In this document: positions 36,841-46,507 of the stretch, one piece after another
Layout of the letters: each line of letters opens with the position of its first letter
Numbering within the stretch: position 1 is the first letter of the stretch
Source of the DNA: Desulfovibrio piger ATCC 29098
GTDB lineage: Bacteria; Desulfobacterota; Desulfovibrionia; Desulfovibrionales; Desulfovibrionaceae
Direction: 5' to 3'
Assembly (NCBI RefSeq): GCF_000156375.1
Contig: NZ_DS996351.1
Coordinates: forward strand, 1-54,665
DNA length: 54,665 nucleotides
Program-made: the position numbers and the translations under genes
Notes under the pieces: model-generated
What the model saw: only the letters and a program-made list of their open reading frames with translations
Database searches by the model: none
What the model was told of the DNA's origin: nothing

Positions 36841-37983
36841 TCAATCGTTGCCCTCGCTCCGGCTCTCGCTGACGGGCAGGGGCAGCAGCAGACGGAACAG
36901 GGCCCCGCCTTCGGGACGGTTGGCCGCCGTGATCTGTCCGCCGCGACCGTGGGCAAGGCCCGTGGCCACGGAAAGGCCCAGGCCCGCGGCCCGGCCCGCC
37001 TGGCGGTGGGTGGTGAAGAAGGGCTCGAAAATATGGGGCATGATGTCGTCGGCGATGCCGGTGCCGCTGTCGGCCACCGAAAGCTCGTACCAGGTGGTGC
37101 CGTCGTCATCGGCGGGCAGCAGCCGGGCGCCGATGTCCAGCGTGCCGCCCTCAGGCATGGCGTCCAGGGCGTTCTCCACCAGATGCAGGCAGATCTGTTC
37201 CAGCTCCAGCGCGGAGCCCAGGGGGCGGGGCGCATCCTCGCCCCATTCCGGTGGGAAGTGCAGCCGGCAGGTCACCTTGAGGCTGTCCATGCGGCCCTGC
37301 AGCAGGGTCAGGACACGGGAGACCACGGCCTGCACGTCCATGGGCGCGCTGCGGGGATCCAGGCCCACACCGGCCATGAGCAACTTGCGGGTGATCTCGC
37401 GCACGCGCATGCTCTGGGTCACGATGGCCTTGAGGGACTCGCGCAGGTCCTCGATGTCGGGCAGGGCCTCGGCCTCGGGGCTGTCCAGGCTGTCGCCCAT
37501 GAGGCCCGCGGCCTGGACGATGATGTTCAGGGGGTTGTTGACTTCGTGGGCCACGCCTTCGGCGATGCGGCCCAGACTGCGCAGGCGGGCCTCTTCGGCC
37601 AGGCGCCGGGCCTGACGCCGGGATTCGGCCCGCTCCCGGGCCTTGCGGCATTCTTCCAGCACCGCGTCCAGCGAGACGGGCTTGGCCAGCCAGTTGAGCG
37701 CGCCGCGCCGCATGGCCTTGACCGCCTGGCTCATCTCCGTGGCGCCGGAGAGCATGACCACATCGGGGCGGGGTTCATGTTCCTGCAAAAGCTTGAGCAG
37801 GGAGACGCCGTCCATGCCCGGCAGGCAGACATCCAGGAAGACCAGATCCCATTCCTGCCGGGAGAGCATGCCCAGGGCCGTTTCCGCATCGCCGGCCACG
37901 GCAGCCTCGATACCGCGCAGCTCCAGGCGCTGTGCCAGCGGTTCGGCAAATGCCTGTTCGTCGTCGACGATGAGTACACGCAT
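36841..37983 (-). CDS. receiver-histidine kinase hybrid
   Basis: 380 residues: a receiver domain at 1-120 (D7, D8, phospho-acceptor D51, K101), then HisKA with VAHEVNNPL (H146) and a HATPase domain (ENALD, DSGTGIADD, GRAAGLGLSVATGL, about 215-370). No membrane segments; cytoplasmic. The order receiver first, kinase second suggests it is switched on or off by phosphate from the sensor kinase of the same operon. Last gene of the minus-strand operon from tauE. Confidence 0.92.
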   Translation of the reverse strand: MRVLIVDDEQAFAEPLAQRLELRGIEAAVAGDAETALGMLSRQEWDLVFLDVCLPGMDGVSLLKLLQEHEPRPDVVMLSGATEMSQAVKAMRRGALNWLAKPVSLDAVLEECRKARERAESRRQARRLAEEARLRSLGRIAEGVAHEVNNPLNIIVQAAGLMGDSLDSPEAEALPDIEDLRESLKAIVTQSMRVREITRKLLMAGVGLDPRSAPMDVQAVVSRVLTLLQGRMDSLKVTCRLHFPPEWGEDAPRPLGSALELEQICLHLVENALDAMPEGGTLDIGARLLPADDDGTTWYELSVADSGTGIADDIMPHIFEPFFTTHRQAGRAAGLGLSVATGLAHGRGGQITAANRPEGGALFRLLLPLPVSESRSEGND

Positions 37984-38087
37984 GACGTCTTTCCCCCTTG
38001 CGACAATGCGTCAACATGATGCACGCCCGGAGCGTGCGGGATCTTTCCTGTCCGGCGGCAGCCCCGCCGGACAGGGGCAATGGCGGC

Positions 38088-38561
38088 CTAAAGCTTGTGC
38101 TCGGCCAGGAGGTCTTTTTCGTTGAGGACATCCTGGGCGGCATCAAAGTCGCCGCCTTCGGCCAGGCTGACAGCCACCATGGCGTTTTCCACCTTGTCGC
38201 GGTAGGCCATGCGGATGCTGTTCAGCAGCTCGTCGATGTCCATGGGTTTCTTGAGGAAGTTGTAGGCGCCCATGCGGTAGGCCGTCTGTTCTTCGGCATC
38301 ACCGCCGTGACCGGTCAGGATGATGACCTGCACCTGGGGGTTGCTTTTCTTGACGCTGCGCAGCACTTCGAAACCGTCCATGCCGGGCATGCGCAGGTCC
38401 AGGACGATGACGTCGGTGGGCTCTTCAACGGCTTTGAGGGCCTGCGGGCCGTCATAGGCCACGCGCGCTGAAAAACCGCGCATGGCAAGGCGCTCGGCAA
38501 GCGTGTCCACAAACTGTTTTTCGTCGTCTACCAGCAGAATCTTGATCTCTTCCTTGCTCAT
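38088..38561 (-). CDS. stand-alone response regulator receiver
   Basis: 157 residues: receiver with D12, D13, phospho-acceptor D55 (VLDLRMPGMDG), T in ILTGHGG, K in LKKPMDID. About 30 residues follow (VSLAEGGDFDAAQDVL) with no DNA-binding or enzymatic domain. AAGGAG lies just before the ATG at 38561, ruling against the upstream ATG at 38576. Part of the phosphorelay operon. Confidence 0.92.
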   Translation of the reverse strand: MSKEEIKILLVDDEKQFVDTLAERLAMRGFSARVAYDGPQALKAVEEPTDVIVLDLRMPGMDGFEVLRSVKKSNPQVQVIILTGHGGDAEEQTAYRMGAYNFLKKPMDIDELLNSIRMAYRDKVENAMVAVSLAEGGDFDAAQDVLNEKDLLAEHKL

Positions 38562-38602
38562 GCCATTCTCCTTCACCCGGTGATGCCGGGAAAAATGTCG
38601 TT

Positions 38603-39259
38603 CTAGTCTTCACTCCCGCAGGCGGAAATGGAGAGGAAAAAGCGTTGTGCCGGATCGCGCCAGGGCATCAGCAGGGCCTGCCAGCCGGGCCGGGGCCGGG
38701 CGTTGAGCAGGGGGCTGCCCGTGAGGGCCGCCAGGGCCATGTCGCGATTGGCGCCGTCGCAGACTTCGATGATGATGCCTTCCACCTTGTTCTGGCGACC
38801 GGCGGAAAAGCGGAGCTTCACCTGCCCGCCCACGGAGGCGCACAGGTCGAAGATGTCCAGCAGGGCACGCAGCACCGCCAGGGCGGGCACGGCGGACCAC
38901 ACGGGTTCTTCGCTGTCGGCACATTCCAGCACCATCTGCACCGCGCGGGCCCGACGGGCCGCCATGAGGCAGAAGGTACTGGCCACACGCGCCAGGTCGC
39001 AGGGCGCGTTCTCGTTCTCGCTGTGGCTGACCTGGGCCAGGTACTCCATGCACTCGGCCAGGGCCGCGCCCCGCAGGATCTGCTGCTGGGCTTCCTTCAG
39101 GGCCTTGATGACGCGCGGGTCGGCGGACTTGTCCGCTCCGGCGGCCAGCTGCACCATGTCCTGCGCCAGACCGGCGGATTCGCGGATCACGGCCAGCACA
39201 TTGCGCATGTCGTGGGTGGCCGAGGCCAGCAGACGTCCCATGCATTGCGAATCGGTCAT
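38603..39259 (-). CDS. HisKA-like pseudo-kinase / histidine phosphotransferase candidate
   Basis: 218 residues. The start has ASATHDMRNVLAVIRESAG, a HisKA phospho-acceptor box (H16), and the helical hairpin of a DHp domain follows. The second half (about 110-218) is like a HATPase but the N box lacks its Asn (VLRALLDIFDLCAS) and the G boxes are missing, so ATP binding is doubtful. It resembles the principle of ChpT or Spo0B: a dimeric phosphotransferase derived from a kinase. It sits between two stand-alone receivers in the same operon. Confidence 0.75.
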   Translation of the reverse strand: MTDSQCMGRLLASATHDMRNVLAVIRESAGLAQDMVQLAAGADKSADPRVIKALKEAQQQILRGAALAECMEYLAQVSHSENENAPCDLARVASTFCLMAARRARAVQMVLECADSEEPVWSAVPALAVLRALLDIFDLCASVGGQVKLRFSAGRQNKVEGIIIEVCDGANRDMALAALTGSPLLNARPRPGWQALLMPWRDPAQRFFLSISACGSED

Positions 39260-39260
39260 G

Positions 39261-39671
39261 CTACGCCCCCCTGGCCGGATCGGTGCTTTTGCCGCCGGAA
39301 CGGGCCGCGGCTTCCAGCGTTTCCAGGAACATGCCCAGGCTCAGCGGCTTGGTCAGGCAGGCGAAGGCACTGGCCACGGGGCTGTCGCCGGAATCGTCCA
39401 CGGAGTCATGCCCCGTGAGCACGATGACCGGCAGGCCGGGGTATTTCTGGCGCACCTGCTGCAGGACGGCGTCCCCGGTCATGCCGGGCATGAGCAGGTC
39501 CACCACCATCACGTCGGGCAGGGCCTCCGCGGCCGCCATCTCGTCCAGGGTGGTCAGGGCCGTCTTGCCGTCCAGGGCCACCCGTACCTCGATACCGCGC
39601 AGATCCAGACGCTCGGCCAGGGTCTCCACGAATTCCTTCTCGTCATCGGCCAACAATACACGCAGTGCCAT
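39261..39671 (-). CDS. stand-alone response regulator receiver
   Basis: 136 residues, only a receiver domain: D9, D10, phospho-acceptor D58 (VVDLLMPGMTG), T in VLTGHDSVD, K in LTKPLSLG. The tail is short and disordered. It ends one base before the start of the following pseudo-kinase gene region (stop at 39261, ATG at 39259), so they are coupled. Immediately downstream of the sensor kinase. Confidence 0.93.
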   Translation of the reverse strand: MALRVLLADDEKEFVETLAERLDLRGIEVRVALDGKTALTTLDEMAAAEALPDVMVVDLLMPGMTGDAVLQQVRQKYPGLPVIVLTGHDSVDDSGDSPVASAFACLTKPLSLGMFLETLEAAARSGGKSTDPARGA

Positions 39672-39672
39672 C

Positions 39673-41394
39673 TCAAGCCTCCACAGGACGTTCCGGCGGT
39701 GTAAGCGGCAGCGTGATGCTGACCGTCGTGCCCTTGCCTTCGGTGCTGTCCACGGTGATCTCGCCGCCGAGACGGCGCACGATACCGTAGGTGATAAACA
39801 TGCCCAGACCGTTGCCCTTCTCCTTCTTGGTGGAATAGAAGGGCTCGAAGATGTGCTTGATCACTTCCGGGCTCATCCCCTTGCCGTTGTCGGTGACGCG
39901 CACCAGCAGGCCGCCGTCGGCCGTCTGGCTGCAGGCGATGTCCACCTTGCCGCCGTCGGGCACCGCATCCAGGGCGTTGCCCATGATGTTGAGGAAGACC
40001 TGCTGCAGCTGGCCGCGGTCGGACACGATGTCCGGCAGACCTTCGGCAAAGTCCGTGCCGATGGTCACGCCGCGGTTCTTGGCGCCGCGTTCCAGAAAGC
40101 CCATGGTCTCGGTCAGCACTTCGGGCACGCTCAGTTCCTGGCGGTTGGCCTCCATGCGCCGGGCAAAGCCCAGCAGACGGTGGGTGATGCCGCGGGCGCG
40201 TTCCACGGTGCTCTCGATGGCCTCCAGCAGGCTGATGAGCCGTTCCTTGCGCTCGAAGTTGCCGCTCATGTGCAGCAGGTCGAGGCCAAGGCCCGCCTTT
40301 TCGTTGATGACGGCCAGGGGGTTGTTGACCTCGTGGGCCACCCCGGCTGCCAGCCGGCCGATGGAGGAGAGCTTCTGGTTGTGTTCCATCTGGGCGAAGA
40401 CCGCCACGCGGCGTTCGTCGCTGGCCTGCAGGCGCCCCACCAGGTGCTTCATCAGCAGGTGCGAGACCAGCACGATGATGGCGATGCCGCCGCAGAAGAC
40501 CAGCAGCAGTTCGCTGCGCAGGGCCGTCCAGGGTTTGTAGATGTCCAGGGTGGGCTTGACGGCCAGGAGCATGAAGTCCGTGCCCGCCAGGCTGGTATAG
40601 GCCACCATGAGATCCTGGCCGCTGTCGTCCTTCCAGGGCCGCACCGTGGTCTCGAAGGACTGGGGCGGCAGGGTCAGGGGCAGCTTGTCCAGCACCTTGC
40701 CGTAGAAACGGGAGTTGGTCTGGAGCACGCCCCGGCTGTCACAGAGGAAGGCGTCGGTATCCTGCATCAGGCCCACGGCCGCCACCAGGCGTTCCAGCCG
40801 GGAGGTGTCGATGGTCACGCGCAGGGTCCATTCCCGGCCGCTCTCTTCCATGCGGTGCACGGCGATGACCATGTGCGGGAAGCCGCGCAGTCCCAGGAAG
40901 ACGTCGCTGATGTAGCGGCCCTTGACCTGGGCCTCGCTGAGCCAGGGCTGTCCGGCGTAGTCGGCGTCCTTGAGCTTGTAGGGGCCCACATAGGCCACCT
41001 GCCGTCCGTTCACATCCACCAGGCCCATGTCCACGAAGCCCTGGAACTCGCTCTTGAGCGCCAGGAAGACGCGGTTGAGGGTCTGCTCGTTGGTCAGGTC
41101 GTCAAAGCTGTAGGCATGGGCGATCAGACTGACGGTGGAGGCCCGTTCGCCGAGGAAAAGCTCCATCGAGGCCTGCGATTTGCGCACCATGGCGTAGAGC
41201 GGGTTCTCCATCTCCCGTTCCAGGGTGCTCATGTACTGGGCGTGGTTGATGCCGGTGAGGATCAGCAGCGGCGTCACCGACACCGTGACCATCAGGATGG
41301 TCATGATGCGCCGCAGTGAGCGGTAACGCGCTGGTGATACGGCGTCCGGCACTTCCAGCAGATGCCCGAAATACGCTTTGATTGCAGAAAACAT
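39673..41394 (-). CDS. membrane sensor histidine kinase
   Basis: 573 residues. TM1 at about 28-48 and TM2 at about 278-300 enclose a periplasmic sensor domain of about 230 residues, like a dCache. Then HisKA with AAGVAHEVNNPLAVINEK (H354) and a full HATPase (GNALDAVPDGG, DNGKGMSPEV, GNGLGMFITYGIV). GGGAGGT precedes ATG 41394. It lies directly behind the TauE genes, so a sulfonate, sulfite or related oxyanion is a reasonable ligand guess but unproven. Confidence 0.92.
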   Translation of the reverse strand: MFSAIKAYFGHLLEVPDAVSPARYRSLRRIMTILMVTVSVTPLLILTGINHAQYMSTLEREMENPLYAMVRKSQASMELFLGERASTVSLIAHAYSFDDLTNEQTLNRVFLALKSEFQGFVDMGLVDVNGRQVAYVGPYKLKDADYAGQPWLSEAQVKGRYISDVFLGLRGFPHMVIAVHRMEESGREWTLRVTIDTSRLERLVAAVGLMQDTDAFLCDSRGVLQTNSRFYGKVLDKLPLTLPPQSFETTVRPWKDDSGQDLMVAYTSLAGTDFMLLAVKPTLDIYKPWTALRSELLLVFCGGIAIIVLVSHLLMKHLVGRLQASDERRVAVFAQMEHNQKLSSIGRLAAGVAHEVNNPLAVINEKAGLGLDLLHMSGNFERKERLISLLEAIESTVERARGITHRLLGFARRMEANRQELSVPEVLTETMGFLERGAKNRGVTIGTDFAEGLPDIVSDRGQLQQVFLNIMGNALDAVPDGGKVDIACSQTADGGLLVRVTDNGKGMSPEVIKHIFEPFYSTKKEKGNGLGMFITYGIVRRLGGEITVDSTEGKGTTVSITLPLTPPERPVEA

Positions 41395-41437
41395 GCGACC
41401 TCCCGCGCAGGAACGGCGCGGCCTGTGATCCGTCGGC

Positions 41438-41857
41438 CTAATGCCCGCCGCCCACCAGGATGCCGGAGGCGGCCAGCACAAGCACCAGCACTTCGAGGAT
41501 GGCGATGACGCACAGCAGCCACTGCTTGCGACGCGCCAGGGAAAGCGCCAGCTGGGCGAAGCAGACGATGGTCAGGCCCGCCAGGATGATGATGCCCACA
41601 AAGTTGCAGATGTCGCCCTTGCCGATGAGGGCCAGCCAGCCCCAGCCCTGCGGGATGCTGCCGGCGGCACGGTAATCGGCGGCGCTGCCGGTCCACAGGC
41701 GCGGCAGGTCGTCCAGGGGGATCTGCGGGGTGAGGATGCCCGTCACGTACAGGATGTAGGTGATGAGCATGATCACGAAACCGATGAGGGAACCATAGAA
41801 CAGAGTATCGGCATAGCGCAATTGCGCGGGCGAAGCCTGGATGTCATTCTTGTTCAT
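41438..41857 (-). CDS. small membrane protein of the TauE operon
   Basis: 139 residues with about three or four membrane segments (SLIGFVIMLITYILYVTGIL, GIIILAGLTIVCFAQLAL, LCVIAILEVLVLVLAASGIL) and an external loop with GWGWLALIGKGD. It resembles DUF1634-like partners seen near TauE exporters; this is recollection, not a search. Located 27 bases downstream of tauE. Probably an accessory subunit. Confidence 0.8.
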   Translation of the reverse strand: MNKNDIQASPAQLRYADTLFYGSLIGFVIMLITYILYVTGILTPQIPLDDLPRLWTGSAADYRAAGSIPQGWGWLALIGKGDICNFVGIIILAGLTIVCFAQLALSLARRKQWLLCVIAILEVLVLVLAASGILVGGGH

Positions 41858-41884
41858 TTTTCTGTCTCCTTCATGCCCGGTGGC

Positions 41885-42973
41885 TTACCAGCCCAGGCCC
41901 TTCAGCAGCGCCTTGGCGCCAGAGAAAAACAGCACGGCGATGACCATGATACGGATGAACTTGGGCTTGGCCTTGGCCAGCAGGCGCACACCCACCACGG
42001 AACCGAGCATCAGGCCCACGATGGACGGGATGGCCATCAGCGGGATCACGCAGCCCTGGTTCAGGTAGACCCAGGCGGCGGAAGTATCGGTGATGGAGAG
42101 CAGGAACTTGGAGGTACCCACGCTGACCTTCAGCGGCACGCCCATGAGCAGGTTGAGCACGGGCACGTTGGCCCAGCCGGCGCCCAGGCCGAACATGCCG
42201 GCCATGATGCCGATGACGATGAACAGCAGCAGACCGGCCAGGGTGCGATGGGTCTTCCAGTCCACCACTTCTCCGGTGCTGGGTTCGAGGAACACGCCGT
42301 TCATGCCCAGGGCCAGGCCCACGGCGTCCTGCTTGTTGACCACGGGACGCACGGAGTTCTTGGAGAAGAAGAGCAGCACGGCGATGCCCAGGATGGTCAC
42401 GCCAAGGCAGGTCTGGATGATGTCGGTGGGCAGGGCCAGACCCAGCATGGCGCCCACGATGGAGCAGGCCGAGGCGATGAGGGCCACGGGCAGGGCCAGA
42501 CGCAGGTTGGCGAAGTTACGGCGCAGCAGACCGGGACCGGCAGCCAGGGCACCGGCCAGGGCCACCAGCAGGCCCGCGCCGCGGACGAAGTCCAGATGGA
42601 AGGGGAAGAAACCCGAGACCAGCGGCACGAAGAGCACGCCGCCGCCCACACCGGCCATGACGGCGATGATGCCGAGGATGAAGCAGAAGAAGAGCAGCGC
42701 CACAGGCCAGAACCACCAGGGATGGTTGTCCACGACCTGGGCGGTCTGCACGTCGCCCGTGGTGGCGGCTACCGGCGAAGGCGTCACGGCCGTATCCTGG
42801 GCATCGGCCACGGTGACGACGCTCGTCTGGGCGGCAGGAGCCGTAGCGGCGGCATCGGCCGCCATGCTGATGGCCGGACAGGCCAGGACGAAGGTCAGGA
42901 AAAACAGAACGAGCCACTGCCCGGCAGCGGCTTTGACGGCACGGGCCGTCGTTGCAAGTGCGTTGCGCGCCAT
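41885..42973 (-). CDS. TauE/SafE-family sulfite/sulfonate exporter
   Basis: 362 residues. A hydrophobic N-terminal segment (possibly a signal sequence) and a periplasmic Ala/Thr-rich linker (40-80) precede eight membrane segments of TauE/SafE: GVGGGVLFVPLVSGFFPFHLD and GLGAGWANVPVLNLLMGVPLK are the repeated signature halves. Members export sulfite, sulfoacetate or organosulfonates. First gene of a seven-gene operon. The presence of a long N-terminal extension is not usual for short TauE proteins. Confidence 0.9.
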   Translation of the reverse strand: MARNALATTARAVKAAAGQWLVLFFLTFVLACPAISMAADAAATAPAAQTSVVTVADAQDTAVTPSPVAATTGDVQTAQVVDNHPWWFWPVALLFFCFILGIIAVMAGVGGGVLFVPLVSGFFPFHLDFVRGAGLLVALAGALAAGPGLLRRNFANLRLALPVALIASACSIVGAMLGLALPTDIIQTCLGVTILGIAVLLFFSKNSVRPVVNKQDAVGLALGMNGVFLEPSTGEVVDWKTHRTLAGLLLFIVIGIMAGMFGLGAGWANVPVLNLLMGVPLKVSVGTSKFLLSITDTSAAWVYLNQGCVIPLMAIPSIVGLMLGSVVGVRLLAKAKPKFIRIMVIAVLFFSGAKALLKGLGW

Positions 42974-43739
42974 GTGATCCCCCTTTACTGTCTGGTGGGG
43001 CGATGCCCCACATGCATTCCTTTTGATGGCCTTACCCTACGCGCACGGAGGGGCGGCCGGTATCAGGAGAATCCTGAAATTGGCTCCATCAGCGGCCCGT
43101 GGCCGGAAGATACGGTGCAGATGACTGCTTTTATTCGTTATTTTCTTCACAAAAACGCTCCCCATCCCCGTATACGGCCAGGAAAACCTCTCAGGAGGAA
43201 GAGCGGACATGGGGAAATCTCCCCATAGAGGCGGGGCAGGGCCGCTTTTTCCCGAGGCCTGCTCCGGGATCCCCGGAGAGGGACACGGGCCGCAGGGGAC
43301 ACGGGGCCCTGAAGGACATGGCGGACAGGGAAAAGAGGGCCCGGAGGCTGGAATGCGGCCACAGATGGGGACGATCTCCCGAAATGCAGGCGGCAGGCCT
43401 GCGGAGGACACAGGCATGTGCCGCCCCAAGCTGTCCCTGCAAAACAAGGACAGCTTGCCGGCAGCGGACAGGGCGTGCGGTCTGCGCTGTTCCGGGCCGC
43501 GGGCAGCAGGGCCGGGCAGGGGAGAGGCCGTCAGGGCTGGGAGCGCAGAAAGCCGGCGGCAATTGCCTTGTCCTGGGGCACTGCACGGCGCACCTGAGGA
43601 GGCTTTGCCGGACGCAGGACGTAAGAAAGCCCCCGCAGGGCAGGGGCTTTCCGGTCAGAAGGCGGGCAGCGGCAGGATATGACGGATGCCGCTGTGTGAT
43701 GGAGCAGGCAGGAGGAGGGGGGATCTCCTGCTTCGGAGT
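42974..43739. other. 766-base gene-free region
   Basis: Reading frames here overlap on several strands and resemble no family. The region near 43110-43160 is AT-rich and may carry the tauE promoter. The last part carries the terminator of the symporter gene. Confidence 0.4.
43622..43651 (-). terminator. terminator of the alanine symporter gene
   Basis: GAAAGCCCC (43625-43633) pairs with GGGGCTTTC (43643-43651); on the minus strand a short T-rich tail follows. Confidence 0.6.
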
Positions 43740-45092
43740 CTATCCTTCGGAGGCCGGTTCCTTCTTGAGGGAACGCAGGTAGGCCAGTGTCTCGGTCTTG
43801 ACCACCGGGGTCAGCATGATGAGGCCTATGAGGTTGGGGAAGGCCATGAGGGCGTTGAAGATGTCGGACAGGGTCCAGACCAGATCCAGCTTCATGGAGG
43901 CCCCCAGGCCCACGGAGATGATGAAGGCCCAGCGGTAGGGGATGATGGCCTTGTTGCCCAGCAGGTATTCGATGGCCTTCTCGCCGTAGTAGCTCCAGCC
44001 GAGGATGGTGGAGTAGGCGAAGAGGATGATACCGATGGTCACGATAAGGCCGCCCAGTTCGCCGGGCAGGCCCGTCTCGAAGGCATAGGAGGTGAGGGGG
44101 GCGCCGTTCTTGCCGGACGTCCAGACGCCGGTGACGAGGATGACCAGACCGGTCATGGAACAGACCACCAGGGTGTCGATGAAGGTCTGGGTCATGGAGA
44201 TGAGCGCCTGCACCACGGGCTGGCTGGTGCGGGCGGCCGCGGCGGCGATGGGGGCGGAACCCAGGCCGGACTCGTTGGAGAACAGGCCGCGGGCCACGCC
44301 CAGACGGATGGCCATCATCACCGTGGCACCGGCAAAGCCGCCGGTGGCCGCCACAGGCTGGAAGGCGCTGGACACGACCATGGCCAGGACGCCGGGGATC
44401 TCGGTAATGTGCATGAGGATGACCGCCAGCGCGCCCAGCACGTAGAGGGCGATCATAACGGGCACCAGCAGGGCGGTCACGCGGCCGATGCTGCGCACAC
44501 CGCCGATGATGACGGCGGCGGTCAGGCCCATGAGCACGATACCGGTGATGCCGGGAGCGATGGAAAAGCTGTGGTTGAGGGCGTCAGCCACGGAATTGGA
44601 CTGCACCATGCTGCCGATGCCGAAGGTGGCGATGGCCGCGAAGAAGGCGAACAGGGTCGCCAGCCATTTCCAGCCCAGCCCGCGCGAGATGTAGTACATG
44701 GGGCCGCCGCTGAAGGTGCCGTTCTCGTTCTGCACGCGATATTTCACGGCCAGCACGGCCTCGGCGTACTTGGTGGCCATGCCCACGAGGCCGGTCATCC
44801 ACATCCAGAACAGGGCACCGGGACCACCGATGTAGATGGCCGTGGCCACACCGGCGATATTGCCGGTGCCCACGGTGGCCGAAAGGGCCACCATCAGAGC
44901 CTCGAAGTTGGAGATGTCGCCCTGGGCCTTCCTGTCGGGGGTCTTGCGGACGATGAGGGTGAATGCGTGGATCAGATGACTGAACTGCAGGGCTCGCAGG
45001 GAAAAGGTCAGCCACAGGCCCGTGCCGACCAGAAGGATCATCAATGGCCATCCCCAGACATACCCAGAAACCATGTTCAAGAAATCCAGCAT
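43740..45092 (-). CDS. Na+/alanine (glycine) symporter, AGCS family
   Basis: 450 residues, about ten membrane segments. The family signatures [20 protein letters not shown] and [20 protein letters not shown] and [17 protein letters not shown] are all present; length matches AlsT/YaaJ proteins. It imports alanine or glycine with Na+. GGGAGG precedes the ATG. Single gene divergent from the hydrolase at 45300. No glycine riboswitch was recognised in the leader. Confidence 0.95.
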   Translation of the reverse strand: MLDFLNMVSGYVWGWPLMILLVGTGLWLTFSLRALQFSHLIHAFTLIVRKTPDRKAQGDISNFEALMVALSATVGTGNIAGVATAIYIGGPGALFWMWMTGLVGMATKYAEAVLAVKYRVQNENGTFSGGPMYYISRGLGWKWLATLFAFFAAIATFGIGSMVQSNSVADALNHSFSIAPGITGIVLMGLTAAVIIGGVRSIGRVTALLVPVMIALYVLGALAVILMHITEIPGVLAMVVSSAFQPVAATGGFAGATVMMAIRLGVARGLFSNESGLGSAPIAAAAARTSQPVVQALISMTQTFIDTLVVCSMTGLVILVTGVWTSGKNGAPLTSYAFETGLPGELGGLIVTIGIILFAYSTILGWSYYGEKAIEYLLGNKAIIPYRWAFIISVGLGASMKLDLVWTLSDIFNALMAFPNLIGLIMLTPVVKTETLAYLRSLKKEPASEG

Positions 45093-45160
45093 GTTCCCTC
45101 CCGGAAAAGAGGCCGCAGCCGCGTGCCTCCCGGCGTCTTCGCATTAAACTGAATACGCCG

Positions 45161-45190
45161 TTGTTTACAAATATTAAACCATGCTATAAA
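45161..45190 (+). promoter_or_regulatory. probable sigma-70 promoter of the hydrolase gene
   Basis: TTGTTT (45161-45166), an 18-base spacer and TATAAA (45185-45190) in an AT-rich block between divergent genes. The leader would be about 100 bases. Confidence 0.45.
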
Positions 45191-45299
45191 ATTTTTTTGC
45201 GACTGCAAAGGGGTTTCAGCCGCAAAAGCTCACATCTTTCACATTTCATCCGATGCCGCTCTTGCGGGGATGCTCCGGGGAGCGGACACAGGGGGAACC

Positions 45300-46253
45300 A
45301 TGATCCGTTCACTTCTGTCCTGCCTGCTGATGCTGCAGGTGCTGCTTTTTTCCCTTCAGGTCGCCACGGTACAGGCCCGCGCGGATGCCGCCACGGAATA
45401 CCAGATCCAGACCTTCCCGCTGGAACGCAACGGCATCGCCCTGCACCTGCAGCGTCTGGCCGTGGCCGGGACGCAGCCCCAGCGCCAGATCCTGCTGGTG
45501 CACGGCCTGACCTATTCTTCGCATGAATTCGACGTGAACTATGCCGACTACAGCCTGGCCCGCTACCTTGCCGCGCGCGGCTTCGCCGTCTGGACCTTCG
45601 ACGTGGCCGGCTACGGCGATTCCCAGGAAGTGGAAGACGGCTTCATGCCCAATTCCGACTACGCCGCCGAGGATGCCGCTGCGGCCGCGGCCGAGATCCT
45701 CAAGGTCTCCGGCCAGAAGAAGCTGGATGTGCTGGGCTGGAGCTGGGGCACCGTCACCAGCAGCCGTTTCGTGGCCCGCCATCCCGAGATGGTGAAGAAG
45801 CTGGTGCTGTATGCGCCCATCATGGTGGGCCTGGGCGCCGCTGAAGTGAAGGTCCCCTTCAATCACAATACCTGGCTGCATGCCGCCGGCGACTTCCAGA
45901 CCACCAAGGACGGCGCCATCGACTACAGCATCGTGGATCCGCAGGTGGTGGCCGTGTTCCAGTCCAACTGCTGGCGTTATGACAAGGACTCCAGCCCCAA
46001 CGGCGGCCGCCGCGACCTGCTGGTCTCCGCGGAGACGCCCCTCATCGATCCCGCTTCCATCCAGGTGCCCACCCTGGTCATCGGCGGGGACAAGGACCCG
46101 TACCTGAACCTCGACAGCATGCGCGCTGCCATGGACAAGCTGCCTTCCGGCTCCAAGCTGGAGATCATGCCCGGCGCCGCCCATGCCATGATGATGGAAA
46201 AGCCCTATTACAAGGAATTCCGCCAGAAGGTGGTGGAGTTCCTGGAACATTAG
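45300..46253 (+). CDS. exported alpha/beta hydrolase
   Basis: 317 residues with signal peptide (MIRSLLSCLLMLQVLLFSLQ, cleavage near ARA). Serine hydrolase fold: LLVHGLTYSSHEFD (oxyanion part), nucleophile S148 in GWSWG, acid in IGGDKDPYLN, His in GAAHAMM. The lid part is WLHAAGDFQTTKDG. The lipase/esterase type cannot be assigned. GGGGGA lies before ATG 45300; the frame extends upstream to 45270. Ends at a strong terminator. Confidence 0.9.
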   Translation: MIRSLLSCLLMLQVLLFSLQVATVQARADAATEYQIQTFPLERNGIALHLQRLAVAGTQPQRQILLVHGLTYSSHEFDVNYADYSLARYLAARGFAVWTFDVAGYGDSQEVEDGFMPNSDYAAEDAAAAAAEILKVSGQKKLDVLGWSWGTVTSSRFVARHPEMVKKLVLYAPIMVGLGAAEVKVPFNHNTWLHAAGDFQTTKDGAIDYSIVDPQVVAVFQSNCWRYDKDSSPNGGRRDLLVSAETPLIDPASIQVPTLVIGGDKDPYLNLDSMRAAMDKLPSGSKLEIMPGAAHAMMMEKPYYKEFRQKVVEFLEH

Positions 46254-46307
46254 CCCGGACCGCGTCAGGCCGGGCATCCCGGCTTGACGGCAACGTCCCG
46301 TCATGAC

Positions 46308-46357
46308 ATACCGCCCCGTTCATCAGCGCATGCCGACAAACGGGGCGGTATCGTTTT
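46308..46357 (+). terminator. terminator after the alpha/beta hydrolase
   Basis: ATACCGCCCCGTT (46308-46320) pairs with AACGGGGCGGTAT (46339-46351), 18-base loop, followed by CGTTTT. Confidence 0.75.
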
Positions 46358-46507
46358 AAGAAGGGGGGAGGCACGCCAGAGGGGGCGGTACGCCGGGAGC
46401 ATGGTCGTCCGTCATGCGGACGCGCCGCCGGTCTTCAGGCTGTCGCGAGGATCTTTTCAGGATGTTTGGGAGGGAGGGCGCACCTTCCATTCCCTGCTAT
46501 TGGACCG

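Noticed and set aside
43099..43782. Plus-strand 227-residue open frame in the tauE-symporter gap
   Set aside because: Runs into the symporter gene on the opposite strand, contains the terminator hairpin and looks like Arg/Gly/Ala-rich noise.
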